The notes: generated by a model not told the origin, from the letters alone. Counted from the first letter of the stretch, positions 39,974 to 48,571 are shown. The stretch is DNA of 64,000 nucleotides from JBCBKL01 sp038521825 (GCA_038521825.1 JBCBKL010000016.1:38443-102442); one strand, 5' to 3'. Made by a program: numbers and translations.

Positions 39974-41889
39974 GCAGCCTTTGCCTTTTTCGGGCGGAAG
40001 ATCAGCGGCGGCTTCAGACCGGCTGAGGACCGTTTGTCGCCGGGGCGGTCTTCGGTGATCTCAAGGAAGATGCTGAAGAAGATCAGGAAGAAGAACGTGT
40101 GGGCCCCGAAAATGATCGTCTCTCGGGTCTCAAACCCAAATGGCAGCCCCTCAGGCCTGCCCCGCATGAATTCTGCCGGGTAGCCGGCGATGATGGTGAG
40201 GTAGTACCAGCCAAGTGCAATCAGGGCGAAGACAAACCCAAGAAAGAACGTCGTCGCATCATGCATGTTGTCATGCTGGTCGGTCAGAAACAGGACCGCT
40301 ATCGCAACGATAAAGCCCAGACCCGCATGCATGGCGAAAAACGCCCATTTCGATTGGAAGAAGAAAGCGATCTGGTTCTCGGTGACGTTAAAACTCGAGT
40401 CGACCCAGAACTTGATGAATGACCCTATGGCCACACCAAGAACGGCAAGCAGGGCGGGCACGATTGCCATGGAAAAGAGTCGCAGGAACGGGATGCGGCG
40501 GATTTTCCACTCGGGCCACGAATTGTCTTCCTTGCGCACATCGCGTCCGAAAACGGCCGAGATCGCCGCAAAGGCACAGGCAAGGAAGACCCCAAAGACC
40601 GCCCAAAATGACTCGGCAAGGATAAGCTGGCGACGTTCCGACAGACGTGTCTTGAGGTTGCCGTTCCAGGCAGCCTCACAGGCCTTGGCTTCAGGTCCCT
40701 CCAGTGGAGTGAGCCCGGCATCGGTTATGCCCGGGCTGGGTGCATCGAACCGGCCGACATTCGCGGGCGTCATCCGGCAGACCGCAATCATTTCGGGCCG
40801 TTGTTCCTGTGTTTCGAGCCGCTGGACGACGCTGGCTTGCAGAGCCTCAGGCGTTATGGGGGCCACCGTAACGACCCAGAGGTAATAGGCACCGAAGGCT
40901 GCAATGACTGCGGCGCAGATCGACAGCAGCATCCCCATGGCGAAGGAATTCAACTCAACCTGATAGCTGCGCTGGATGCTGTCATAGATCCGCGAAATGG
41001 CTGTATCCTCGCGCACATGCTTGATGGCGCGGTTGTTGCGCAGGAAATGTACCGCAAACAGCGCGATGGTATCGTTGGCAACAGAATTCGCCAGGTGAAA
41101 AACCTTTTGCCGGTCTGTTTCCTCTTCCTCCAGCGGCTTTTTCAGAATGTCCTTCAATTCCTCAACCTTGCCTTCGAGGATCGTGGACAGCTCGCTCATC
41201 TTGTCGAGCTGTGTGAATGGGAAATACTGGATCCGCAGTTTGCCCGTGATGGCGGGGGCCAGATAGTCGACCGTGCGCAAGGAGGTCTCGATCGTCTTGA
41301 TTTGGCTTTCATCATAGCTGCCCTCGAACACTTTCCGCGCATTCTTGTCGAACATGTCAGTGAGGGGTTTTGGGCATTCAACGGGAAATTCGTGAAACGG
41401 GATCGCGTGCAGGTCTTCGATGACGTTATAGACCCCCCGAGGCACACCAGCGAGGCGGTGCGCGAGTGATCGCATGGTGCTCTCGACGGGCCTCAGGGCG
41501 CCCAGCGAAAAGATCGAGATGATCGCGGCCGAGATGAAAATCGGCTTGCCGTATTGCGTGCCCGCAAGGCCGAACGGGTCGTTGCCTTCCCCGATCAGGG
41601 CATCTGTTGGCCCAACCTCGGAATTGGCCTGTGCTGCCTGACTTACCAACTCGTAAACCTCGGTCGAGCTGAGAATGACCACGTAGGACACGAGGTAAAG
41701 CAACGAGTAGAACATGAACCCGATGTTCTTTTCACGCGGCGTGCAGAGTTTTGCGACCTCAACATTCTGAAGGATCGGATGTTCTTTGAACGGGATGGAG
41801 GTCAGCGAGGAGTTATAGTTGCGATACGCCTCTATCAAAAGCGTCACCGCCCCGGCCAGCACCACGCCAGCGTAGATCAGACCATTCAT
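39970..41889 (-). CDS. Large multi-pass membrane protein of unknown function
   Basis: A 639-residue protein coupled by ATGA to the solute-binding protein gene. It has about nine or ten hydrophobic segments: LIYAGVVLAGAVTLLIEAY at the start, one near residue 57-77, one near 115-133, MGMLLSICAAVIAAFGAYYLW near 322, one near 430-452, and a cluster near 475-500, 523-540, 560-580 and 600-620. Between the third and fourth helices is a ~190-residue soluble part. I do not recognise the family. Because its stop overlaps the binding-protein start, the two likely work together (signalling or transport). Confidence 0.55.
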   Translation of the reverse strand: MNGLIYAGVVLAGAVTLLIEAYRNYNSSLTSIPFKEHPILQNVEVAKLCTPREKNIGFMFYSLLYLVSYVVILSSTEVYELVSQAAQANSEVGPTDALIGEGNDPFGLAGTQYGKPIFISAAIISIFSLGALRPVESTMRSLAHRLAGVPRGVYNVIEDLHAIPFHEFPVECPKPLTDMFDKNARKVFEGSYDESQIKTIETSLRTVDYLAPAITGKLRIQYFPFTQLDKMSELSTILEGKVEELKDILKKPLEEEETDRQKVFHLANSVANDTIALFAVHFLRNNRAIKHVREDTAISRIYDSIQRSYQVELNSFAMGMLLSICAAVIAAFGAYYLWVVTVAPITPEALQASVVQRLETQEQRPEMIAVCRMTPANVGRFDAPSPGITDAGLTPLEGPEAKACEAAWNGNLKTRLSERRQLILAESFWAVFGVFLACAFAAISAVFGRDVRKEDNSWPEWKIRRIPFLRLFSMAIVPALLAVLGVAIGSFIKFWVDSSFNVTENQIAFFFQSKWAFFAMHAGLGFIVAIAVLFLTDQHDNMHDATTFFLGFVFALIALGWYYLTIIAGYPAEFMRGRPEGLPFGFETRETIIFGAHTFFFLIFFSIFLEITEDRPGDKRSSAGLKPPLIFRPKKAKAA

Positions 41890-41912
41890 GGCTTAAAACA
41901 GTCGCAGCGCCC

Positions 41913-42035
41913 CTAGAGGCATGTGCTCACAGCAGGATTACAAGGCCCCGCCGCAACCACTGGCGGGTTCTGGTCCCATGGAAACGAACCGGACGTTGTG
42001 ACCCAAACCATGAGGGTCAGTACCAAAGCGCGCAT
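41913..42035 (-). CDS. 40-residue secreted peptide gene
   Basis: The minus-strand frame from ATG 42035 has an excellent AAGGAGG ribosome-binding site 7 bases upstream. The 40-residue product MRALVLTLMVWVTTSGSFPW...VVAAGPCNPAVSTCL has a short hydrophobic start and two cysteines near the C-terminus. It lies just before the large membrane protein gene (23 bases away) and may be cotranscribed as a leader gene. No family recognised. Confidence 0.5.
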   Translation of the reverse strand: MRALVLTLMVWVTTSGSFPWDQNPPVVAAGPCNPAVSTCL

Positions 42036-42135
42036 TATAAACCTCCTTAATAAAACGATAATATGTTACCATAGGTAGTACTCATGCGCAATTTGGATTT
42101 TTTGAATGATTGGCGCGGGGCTTGGCCTCAGGTGC

Positions 42136-42420
42136 TCAATGGTCGTTGATGTCATCCGTAAAGCGTTTCACGGACCCGCGTGGCGCCTGGAATGTCTGGC
42201 GCAGGGCGATCCATGCGATCAAGGAAAGACCAGCAAACAGCGCGACGGTCAGCGCCGGGGTCAGAGGCAGGAGCGTGAACGCAACAATCGCGGCCATTGC
42301 CAATGCGCCGATGGCGAAGCCCAGGAAGATGAACCCGGGTAGCAGGATCTCGACAATACCCAACACCAGCGCCGCGGCGACCCAGACCCACCACAATGAA
42401 AGTATTCCGGCTATCATCAA
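42136..42420 (-). CDS. NfeD-like short membrane protein
   Basis: A 94-residue protein with three transmembrane segments (ILSLWWVWVAAALVLGIVEILLPGFIFLGFAIGALAMAAIVAF then LTVALFAGLSLIAWIAL). This is the short NfeD form that accompanies SPFH proteins; the start overlaps the SPFH stop (ATGA). Together the pair organises membrane microdomains. The OB-fold domain of longer NfeD proteins is not present. Confidence 0.82.
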   Translation of the reverse strand: MMIAGILSLWWVWVAAALVLGIVEILLPGFIFLGFAIGALAMAAIVAFTLLPLTPALTVALFAGLSLIAWIALRQTFQAPRGSVKRFTDDINDH

Positions 42421-43310
42421 CTTGCTCCCTTGCCGCCAAACAGTTTGAAGGCATCTGCAAATGCGTCAAGGGCGTTGGCGGGCAGCACGATGGTTTGGCG
42501 GCCTTCCCCCGCGCCCAAAGCGTTCAGCGCCTCAACTTGCTTCAAGGCGACTTGGTACTGCGCAGCCTCGATGCCGTTGTCGGCGATGGCCCGCGCAACC
42601 ACTTCAGTCGCATAGGCTTCCGCATCGGCCTGGATACGCCGCGCCTTGGCGGCTTGTTCGGCAGCATAAAGCTCGGCATCCGCTGCCAGTTCCACCGCGC
42701 GGCGCTGCCCTTCGGCCTCGGTCACCTGCGCCCGTCTTGCCCGTTCGGCGTTCAGCTGCTGCAACATGGCATCGCGCGTCGCCTGATCGAGGTTGACGTC
42801 CAGTATCTCGGCCCGTGTGACTTCGATACCCCAGGCGTCGACAGCATCCTCGACAGAGGCCTTGATCGTATCGATCAAATGCGCCCGGTTCGACTGCACC
42901 TCGTCCAGATCCATCTTACCAATCTCGGCGCGGACAATCCCCGCCACTGTCGTTGCGATCGCGCCATCCACATCCCTGATGCGATACACAGTCTTTTCGG
43001 GCTCGGTGATGCGATAGAAAACCGATGTCTCGACCTGGACCAGGACATTGTCCTTGGTGATTGCGTCCTGAGACGCGGTCGGCAATTGCCGCTCAAGGAT
43101 CGAGATGCGGTGAGCGACGATGTCAAGAAAGGGAACGATCATATTGATGCCGGGGCCGAGAACCGAGTGCAGGCGCCCAAACCGTTCGATGACGTATTTC
43201 TCGGACTGCGGAACGATCTTGACTGAGCGAAAGACCAGCAGGACGAGCAGGCCGGCCAGCAATAGGTAAACAAGGTTGGTTTGCAGCAGATTAACAATCT
43301 GTTGTTCCAT
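42417..43310 (-). CDS. SPFH/Band 7 membrane protein (QmcA/stomatin type)
   Basis: A 297-residue protein: a single N-terminal membrane helix (LVYLLLAGLLVLLVF), then the SPFH domain (IVPQSEKYVIERFGRLHSVLGPGINMIVPFLD, VQVETSVFYRITEPEKTVYRI, WGIEVTRAEILDVNLDQATRDAM) and a helical coiled-coil flotillin-like tail (AERARRAQVTEAEGQRRAVELAADAELYAAEQAAKARRIQADAEAYA). ATG 43310 is preceded by AGGGACG; an upstream ATG at 43328 is possible. With NfeD it is the usual pair. Confidence 0.92.
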   Translation of the reverse strand: MEQQIVNLLQTNLVYLLLAGLLVLLVFRSVKIVPQSEKYVIERFGRLHSVLGPGINMIVPFLDIVAHRISILERQLPTASQDAITKDNVLVQVETSVFYRITEPEKTVYRIRDVDGAIATTVAGIVRAEIGKMDLDEVQSNRAHLIDTIKASVEDAVDAWGIEVTRAEILDVNLDQATRDAMLQQLNAERARRAQVTEAEGQRRAVELAADAELYAAEQAAKARRIQADAEAYATEVVARAIADNGIEAAQYQVALKQVEALNALGAGEGRQTIVLPANALDAFADAFKLFGGKGAS

Positions 43311-43434
43311 GCGTTGGTCGTCCCTCATGTTTGCTTGTTGGTCGTTGATATGGTCGCAGAGCGCGCCAGTTGCAAGTGAATCGCAAGAGGGGTAAGCACG
43401 CTACCTTGAGTTTGCAAACCGGAAAGATCGTTTG

Positions 43435-44562
43435 ATGACAGGGTTTTCGTTCACGTTGGAGGCGACCGATGGTAAGGCGCGGAGAGGTGTCATTAACACC
43501 ACCCGCGGCGACATCCGCACGCCTGCTTTCATGCCCGTTGGCACGGCCGCGACGGTCAAGGCGATGTTGCCGGAAAGCGTTCGCGAAACGGGCGCTGATA
43601 TCCTGTTGGGCAACACCTATCATTTGATGTTGCGCCCCAGGGCGGAGCGAATTGATCGTCTCGGCGGTCTGCATGAGTTCATGAACTGGCAACGCCCGAT
43701 CCTCACTGACAGTGGCGGTTTCCAGGTGATGAGTCTGGCGAGCCTGCGAAAGCTGACCGAAGAGGGTGTGACCTTCAAATCCCACATAGACGGATCGAAA
43801 CACGCGCTGACACCCGAACGCTCGATGGAGATCCAGCGTCTGCTTGGGTCGGATATCGTGATGTGCTTTGACGAATGCCCTGCACTGCCAGCGACCGAAG
43901 ATGCGGTGGCCCAGAGCATGCGGTTGTCGATGAGATGGGCGCAGCGGTCGCGCGACGCCTTTGGCGACAGGCCGGGCCATGCCCTGTTCGGCATCCAGCA
44001 GGGCGGGGTGACCCAAGACCTGCGAGCAGAGAGCGCCGAGGCATTGCGCGCCATCGAATTTGACGGCTATGCGGTTGGCGGGCTGGCTGTCGGCGAAGGG
44101 CAGGAGGCGATGTTTGGTGTTTTGACCTATGCGCCCGACATGCTGCCGGAGGACAAGCCACGATACCTGATGGGCGTTGGCAAGCCCGACGACATCGTTG
44201 GTGCTGTAAAGCGCGGCATCGACATGATGGATTGCGTTCTGCCATCGCGATCGGGGCGGACAGGCCAGGTCTTCACTCGGATGGGCCAACTCAATATTAA
44301 AAACGCGCGGCATCAGGACGACCCCCGCCCAATCGATGAATCCTGCACATGCCCGGCCTGCCGGAGCTATTCCCGCGCCTATCTGCACCATGTTTTTCGC
44401 AGCCAGGAGATCATCAGTTCGATGCTGCTGACATGGCACAACCTGCATTATTATCAGCAGATCATGCAGGGGATGCGTGATGCAATTGCAGCCGGTGCGT
44501 TTGCGGCTTGGGAGGCCAAGTTTCACGCCGATCGGAGCGTCGGCGATATCGAACCTCTATAG
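43435..44562 (+). CDS. tgt: tRNA-guanine transglycosylase
   Basis: A 375-residue enzyme that exchanges guanine for a queuosine precursor at the wobble position of certain tRNAs. The start at ATG 43435 is preferred over the TTG immediately before it. Motifs are DTPAFMPVGTAATVKAM-like start (RTPAFMPVGTAATVKAM), ILTDSGGFQVMSL with the catalytic Asp, VGGLAVGEGQEAM and the zinc site CTCPACRSYSRAYLHHVF. It is convergent with trmD, their stops being 14 bases apart. Confidence 0.96.
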   Translation: MTGFSFTLEATDGKARRGVINTTRGDIRTPAFMPVGTAATVKAMLPESVRETGADILLGNTYHLMLRPRAERIDRLGGLHEFMNWQRPILTDSGGFQVMSLASLRKLTEEGVTFKSHIDGSKHALTPERSMEIQRLLGSDIVMCFDECPALPATEDAVAQSMRLSMRWAQRSRDAFGDRPGHALFGIQQGGVTQDLRAESAEALRAIEFDGYAVGGLAVGEGQEAMFGVLTYAPDMLPEDKPRYLMGVGKPDDIVGAVKRGIDMMDCVLPSRSGRTGQVFTRMGQLNIKNARHQDDPRPIDESCTCPACRSYSRAYLHHVFRSQEIISSMLLTWHNLHYYQQIMQGMRDAIAAGAFAAWEAKFHADRSVGDIEPL

Positions 44563-44575
44563 TTGTGGGGTGGGC

Positions 44576-45364
44576 TCAATCGCTGTTCTCTTGCTTATTC
44601 CACAAGTCCGGGCGGCGCTCTTGGGTCAGCCTTTCCGCCATCGCGCGCCGCCACTTGGCAATCTCGCCGTGGTTTCCTGACATCAACACGTCCGGTATGT
44701 TCATGCCTTGCCACTCCGCTGGACGGGTATATTGCGGATGTTCCAGCAACCCGTTGGCAAAGCTTTCGTCTTCGGTGCTGGTGGCGTTGCCTAGCACCCC
44801 GGGCAGCAGCCGTACGGTTGTGTCAAGAATGGCCTGTGCTGCGATTTCCCCGCCGGTCATCACAAAATCGCCGAGCGACACCTCGGTAATGCTATAGCGT
44901 TCGATTACCCGCTCATCGACGCCTTCGAAACGGCCACATAGGATTGTTAGGCCATCACAGCGGGCGAATGTCTCGGCCATGCGCTGATCAAACGGTTTGC
45001 CCCGCGGGGACATGTAAAGGATGGGCCAGTTTCCCCGCGCGTTGCTTTGCGCCTCGTCCAAAGCCGCGCCGACGACGTCGGGCCGCAGTACCATACCGGC
45101 TCCACCACCCGCGGGCGTATCATCGACATTGCGATGTTTTCCGACCCCGAATTGGCGCAGATCATGGGTGTGAAGCTGCCAGAGCCCGTCTTTAAGCGCC
45201 TTTCCGGTCAGAGACAGGCCCAGTACGCCCGGAAAGGCTTCGGGGAAAAGGGTGACAATCCGTGCCTGAAAAACATCCACGTAATCGGGGTTTTCGTCCA
45301 TGAGCGACCGGGGCCGGGCCGAAACCTGAATGGCTTTGCGGCCATGGGAGCGGGTTTGAGTCAC
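44576..45364 (-). CDS. trmD: tRNA (guanine-N1)-methyltransferase
   Basis: A 262-residue SPOUT methyltransferase that modifies G37 of tRNA. Its GTG start (45364) overlaps the rimM stop. The knot motifs are visible: GVGKHRNVDDTPAGGGAGMVLRPD, ILCGRFEGVDERVIER and YSITEVSLGDFVMTGGEIAAQAILD. A likely alternative start at residue 22 (MDENPDYVDV) would remove a basic extension. It is the normal partner of RimM. Confidence 0.96.
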   Translation of the reverse strand: MTQTRSHGRKAIQVSARPRSLMDENPDYVDVFQARIVTLFPEAFPGVLGLSLTGKALKDGLWQLHTHDLRQFGVGKHRNVDDTPAGGGAGMVLRPDVVGAALDEAQSNARGNWPILYMSPRGKPFDQRMAETFARCDGLTILCGRFEGVDERVIERYSITEVSLGDFVMTGGEIAAQAILDTTVRLLPGVLGNATSTEDESFANGLLEHPQYTRPAEWQGMNIPDVLMSGNHGEIAKWRRAMAERLTQERRPDLWNKQENSD

Positions 45365-45864
45365 AACAGCCCCTCTGGCGGATCGGCGATGATGCGGCCC
45401 GCATCCAGATCGACGGTTGGAACGACGGCCAGCGTAAAGGGCAGCAAAACGGTCTGACTTGCGCCCGGCAGGTGCAGTTCAAGGAGGTCACTCGCCCCGT
45501 GGTTCTGAACCGATTTCACCTTACCAAGGGACGCGCCACCGGTGTCGAAAACCTCAAGGCCAATCAGGTCGGCGTGGTAGTATTCATCGTCGGGCAGGGA
45601 AGGGAGCTGATCTCGATGCGCATAAAGGCCGACGCCTTTCAGGGCGTCGGCGTCTTCCTTCGTCGCCACCTCGGCAATCCGGACGGCAAAGCCATTCTTG
45701 ATGGGCCGGACGATCGCAAGGTTAAAGGTCTCTGCGCCATCTTCGGACATCAGCGGGCTATAGTTCTCGATATCCTCAGGGTTTGCACAGAACGATTTGA
45801 TACGGACCTCGCCTCGAACTCCAAATGCACCGCCAATGCTTCCAACGCATATCAGCTCAGACAT
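45361..45864 (-). CDS. rimM: Ribosome maturation factor RimM
   Basis: A 167-residue protein for 30S subunit maturation. The start is at 45864 or the ATG three bases before; both overlap the TGA of the tiny upstream gene. The N-terminal barrel ICVGSIGGAFGVRGEVRIKSF and the PRC-barrel part DDEYYHADLIGLEVFDTGGASLGKVKSVQNHGASDLLEL are typical. It overlaps the trmD start by 4 bases. Confidence 0.95.
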   Translation of the reverse strand: MSELICVGSIGGAFGVRGEVRIKSFCANPEDIENYSPLMSEDGAETFNLAIVRPIKNGFAVRIAEVATKEDADALKGVGLYAHRDQLPSLPDDEYYHADLIGLEVFDTGGASLGKVKSVQNHGASDLLELHLPGASQTVLLPFTLAVVPTVDLDAGRIIADPPEGLL

Positions 45865-46001
45865 CATCCACTCCAGCACAGCCCATCAGCGACGCGCCCA
45901 CCGGAGTCCCGGCAACTCTCGGCCATGCTTTGCCGCTCGAAGAGCATCCCGGCGACAAAGGCCAAGAGGACCAACAGGATGGTGCGGATAAGCCTGAACA
46001 T
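45864..46001 (-). CDS. 45-residue membrane protein upstream of rimM
   Basis: A short frame from ATG 46001: a membrane helix (MFRLIRTILLVLLAFVAGML) followed by FERQSMAESCRDSGGRVADGLCWSG with two cysteines that could pair in the periplasm. Its TGA overlaps the rimM start (ATGATG), giving translational coupling. Similar tiny proteins occur at this position in Rhodobacteraceae, from memory. The function is unknown. Confidence 0.6.
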   Translation of the reverse strand: MFRLIRTILLVLLAFVAGMLFERQSMAESCRDSGGRVADGLCWSG

Positions 46002-46076
46002 CGTTTTGCTTTTGCGCGGGCTGTTGGTTTTTGTCCAGACCTTGCGCCGAGCAGGCGCGCGCTATCTGGCCACTTC

Positions 46077-46652
46077 ATGAAAGACCAAAAAGACATCCCG
46101 CGCGTCGAGATTGCCGCCCTTTCCGAGCTTGAAGTATGGCTTGAACGGCATCACGGCGACGATGAAAGCGTGTGGTTGGTCACCTGGAAAGCCGCGTATC
46201 CGGGCAAGTATGTGTCGCGAGAGCAGGTGCTTGATGTGCTCGTGATGTTCGGATGGATCGACGGACGCCGCATGAAGCTCGATGATGACCGGACGATGCA
46301 GCTGATATCCAAGCGAAAACAGCAGATTTGGGCGCAGAGCTACAAGGACAGGGCCGCGCGCCTGATAGAAGAAGGGCGGATGCACAGTGCCGGTCAGGCG
46401 GCAATCGATGCAGCGCGGGGATCGCCGCTATGGGATGCCGACGCAGTCGTCGATGCGCTTAAGGTACCTGACGATTTGGCAGGAGCCCTGGGTGACCGAG
46501 AGGCGCGCGCGTGGTTTGACGGGGCTGCGCCCAGCTATCGAAGGAACGTTTTACGCTGGATCCATCGCGCAAAAACAGAACCCACCCGTAACAAACGGGT
46601 GGGTCTTGTGGCGCAGGCAGCTGCGCGGAGCGAAAAGGTGCCACAGTTCTAG
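46077..46652 (+). CDS. YdeI/OmpD-associated family protein
   Basis: A 191-residue soluble protein starting at 46077. It has VPRVEIAALSELEVWL-like start (IPRVEIAALSELEVWLERHHGDDESVWLVTWKA), MFGWIDGRRMKLDDDRTMQLISKRKQQIWAQSYKDRAARL and a C-terminal YRRNVLRWIHRAKTEPTRNKRV, the YdeI pattern. Homologues have been linked to resistance against peptides and antimicrobials, without a clear mechanism. It is convergent with rpsP and lies between rpsP and rimM, breaking the usual operon. Its 3' end contains the terminator of rpsP on the other strand. Confidence 0.8.
   Translation: MKDQKDIPRVEIAALSELEVWLERHHGDDESVWLVTWKAAYPGKYVSREQVLDVLVMFGWIDGRRMKLDDDRTMQLISKRKQQIWAQSYKDRAARLIEEGRMHSAGQAAIDAARGSPLWDADAVVDALKVPDDLAGALGDREARAWFDGAAPSYRRNVLRWIHRAKTEPTRNKRVGLVAQAAARSEKVPQF
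46571..46603 (-). terminator. rpsP terminator embedded in the 3' coding region of the convergent YdeI-family gene
   Basis: CCCACCCGT (46603-46595 read on the minus strand) pairs perfectly with ACGGGTGGG (46589-46581), loop TTGTT, followed by TTCTGTTTTT to 46571. It lies 54 bases beyond the rpsP stop. On the plus strand the same stem encodes TEPTRNKRVG of the YdeI-family protein. Confidence 0.75.
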
Positions 46653-46656
46653 GAAC

Positions 46657-47076
46657 TTATTCGGTCGCTTCAGCTTCGGCCGGTGCCTCTTCGGCGGTGG
46701 CCTCTTCTGCTGGTGCTTCCTCGGCTGGGGCATCAGCTTCTGCTGCCTTGGCCGCCTTTTCTTCAGCACGGTCCTTGGCTTTTTGGCCGGGCTCACCCTT
46801 TTGCGGGTTGCTGCGCTCTTTCTTAACGATCACGCCAGCGGCTTCCAGCATCCGGCTGATCCGGTCAGTGGGCTGGGCGCCCTGATCCAGCCAGTACTGA
46901 ACGCGCTCCATGTTCATCTTGACGCGCTCTTCGCTGTCCTTGGGCAGCAGCGGGTTATAGGTGCCCAGCTTTTCGATAAAGCGACCGTCACGCGGCATAC
47001 GGCTGTCGGCAGCCACGATGCGGTAGAAGGGCCGCTTTTTCGAGCCGCCACGGGCCAGTCTGATTTTCATTGCCAT
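46657..47076 (-). CDS. rpsP: 30S ribosomal protein S16
   Basis: A 139-residue protein. Residues 1-80 are S16 (MAMKIRLARGGSKKRPFYRIVAADSRMPRDGRFIEKLGTYNPLLP). The C-terminus is extended by about 50 residues of Ala/Glu repeats (APAEEAPAEEATAEEAPAEAEATE), a common alphaproteobacterial tail. It lies downstream of the chorismate mutase gene and ends at the terminator inside the convergent gene. Confidence 0.95.
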   Translation of the reverse strand: MAMKIRLARGGSKKRPFYRIVAADSRMPRDGRFIEKLGTYNPLLPKDSEERVKMNMERVQYWLDQGAQPTDRISRMLEAAGVIVKKERSNPQKGEPGQKAKDRAEEKAAKAAEADAPAEEAPAEEATAEEAPAEAEATE

Positions 47077-47113
47077 GTTGTTTTCTCCTTGGATGGCGAC
47101 AGGCAGGTGCCTG

Positions 47114-47410
47114 TTATTCTTGGTGCTTTTTGTGGTGCTGAATGACTTCAGCGATGATGAAGTTTAGGAACTTCTTGGCGAATTCCGGGTCCAGGTTGGC
47201 CCGGCGCGCCAGGTCTTCGAGTCGTCCGATCTGCGCTGCTTCGCGCGCCGGATCGGACGGGGGAAGGTCGTGTTGGGCCTTGAGTTTCCCCACGGCCTGC
47301 GTGTGCTTGAAACGCTCACCCAGGGTATAGATGAGGATCGCATCAAGGCGGTCGATGCTTTCGCGATGCTCTTTCAGCAGTGCAGCGGCGCGGGTCGTTG
47401 TGTCAGTCAA
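47114..47410 (-). CDS. Chorismate mutase, AroQ type
   Basis: A 98-residue helical enzyme from a TTG start (47410) overlapping the stop of the last GNAT gene. It reads LLKEHRESIDRLDAILIYTLGERFKHTQAVGKLKAQHDLPPSDPAREAAQIGRL, with the arginines and the KAQHDLPPSDPARE segment of AroQ monofunctional mutases. It converts chorismate to prephenate. Placement between ffh and rpsP is usual in Rhodobacteraceae. Confidence 0.9.
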   Translation of the reverse strand: MTDTTTRAAALLKEHRESIDRLDAILIYTLGERFKHTQAVGKLKAQHDLPPSDPAREAAQIGRLEDLARRANLDPEFAKKFLNFIIAEVIQHHKKHQE

Positions 47411-48008
47411 GCGCCCATCCTTTCGGTTTGAACATCGGATCGGCGTAATGGCCGATTTCCATTTCGATCCCATGGGCGAGCTGGGTTCCGCGTAGGGCAT
47501 CGGGTGAGGGGTGGCGATAAACGGCATCTGATCCGTCGATCGTCTGTGCCGCCTTGTCCTTTTGGGCGCCCAGCCGTTCGGCAAGCCGGACCGAGTCGAG
47601 GTTCATCGGATCGAGGTAGCTGACCGCTCCCGCCCAGCCGTCGACCTCATAAAAATGATGGCGCACGGCGTGAGTCGCCTCGAGCGCAAAGCCCTTGCCG
47701 GCCTTGTCCGGCCAGATGATCCAGGCAATCTCGCGCTCGGGCCAGTTTGCCGGATGCCATCCGCCGGCCATGCCATAGGTTTCGTCCGATGCCTTGTCGT
47801 GGATCATCCACATGCCAAAGCCGCGGATTTCCCAGTGCCCGATCTCGGCCGCATAAAGCATCCACGTTTCATAGGCGTTGAGCGGCCCGCCCATGAAACG
47901 CGACCGGTAGGAGGTGAAGGTCGCCTTAAAGTTTGGATAGTCTTCAGGCTCTGGCCCTCGAAGAACCAGACGTGTGGTTTCGATCACGGGTATGTCGCGG
48001 TGGCTCAT
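47403..48008 (-). CDS. GNAT acetyltransferase 6 of a tandem array (RimJ/RimL type)
   Basis: A 201-residue member of the Acetyltransf_3 type. It begins RDIPVIETTRLVLRGPEPEDYPNFKATFTSYRSRFMGGPLNAYETW, has the acetyl-CoA loop DKAGKGFALEATHAVRHHF and a C-terminal LGAQKDKAAQTIDGSDAVYRHPSPDALRGTQ. It is longer than its neighbours by about 25 residues, with a C-terminal extension (HGIEMEIGHYADPMFKPKGWALD). It is coupled at both ends: upstream ATGA and downstream 8-base overlap with the mutase gene. Confidence 0.88.
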   Translation of the reverse strand: MSHRDIPVIETTRLVLRGPEPEDYPNFKATFTSYRSRFMGGPLNAYETWMLYAAEIGHWEIRGFGMWMIHDKASDETYGMAGGWHPANWPEREIAWIIWPDKAGKGFALEATHAVRHHFYEVDGWAGAVSYLDPMNLDSVRLAERLGAQKDKAAQTIDGSDAVYRHPSPDALRGTQLAHGIEMEIGHYADPMFKPKGWALD

Positions 48009-48571
48009 CGCGCCACCTCCCGGTTATGCCGATACACATGCGCAACCTCACCCGCCTCATCGATCACGCCATCAAAGCGGGCACCGAGCCGTCGGACCAG
48101 CGCGATTGAACGAACGTTTTCGGGTGCGATGTAGCTGACCAGCGTGTCCCAGCCGAGCTCGGTAAACGCATATTGGCGTGCCGCTTGAGCAGCCTCGAAG
48201 GCGATGCCCTTGCCCTCAGCTCCGGTGCAGAGCAAAAATCCGAGTTCCGGTTCACGATCGCCCGGCTCGAACCCCAGCAGGACAAAGCCTGCCACTTCGG
48301 ATGCATGCCCGATGGTCCACACACCATGGCCGTGCAGAATCCACGTCGCCGTTGCTTGCGCGAAATCGAGCCACGCATCCTCGCGGGACATCGGCCCGCC
48401 GATATGTTCGCCGCGCTCAGAGCAAGCAATCTCGGCGAAAGCTTCGAAATCGGTGACGCGGGGTGCACGCAAGATCAGGCGATCTGTGGCAAGCGTTGGC
48501 AAATGCTCCTGCAGCGAGAGGGCGAAAAGCGCAGCCTTGCCTGAGGGCGGGGCTTCACAGGCAAACCTCAT
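48005..48571 (-). CDS. GNAT acetyltransferase 5 of a tandem array
   Basis: A 188-residue RimJ/RimL-type GNAT. It has an N-terminal extension of about 25 residues (MRFACEAPPSGKAALFALSLQEHL) before LATDRLILRAPRVTDFEAFAEIACSERGEHIGGPMSREDAWLDF. The acetyl-CoA loop is GAEGKGIAFEAAQAARQYAF; the end is IDEAGEVAHVYRHNREVAR. The ATG overlaps the previous gene stop (ATGA). Targets unknown. Confidence 0.88.
   Translation of the reverse strand: MRFACEAPPSGKAALFALSLQEHLPTLATDRLILRAPRVTDFEAFAEIACSERGEHIGGPMSREDAWLDFAQATATWILHGHGVWTIGHASEVAGFVLLGFEPGDREPELGFLLCTGAEGKGIAFEAAQAARQYAFTELGWDTLVSYIAPENVRSIALVRRLGARFDGVIDEAGEVAHVYRHNREVAR

Noticed and set aside
41890..42135. Possible tRNA in the gap before the NfeD gene
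   Set aside because: No cloverleaf or T-arm consensus; the region instead contains a small protein gene at 41913-42035.
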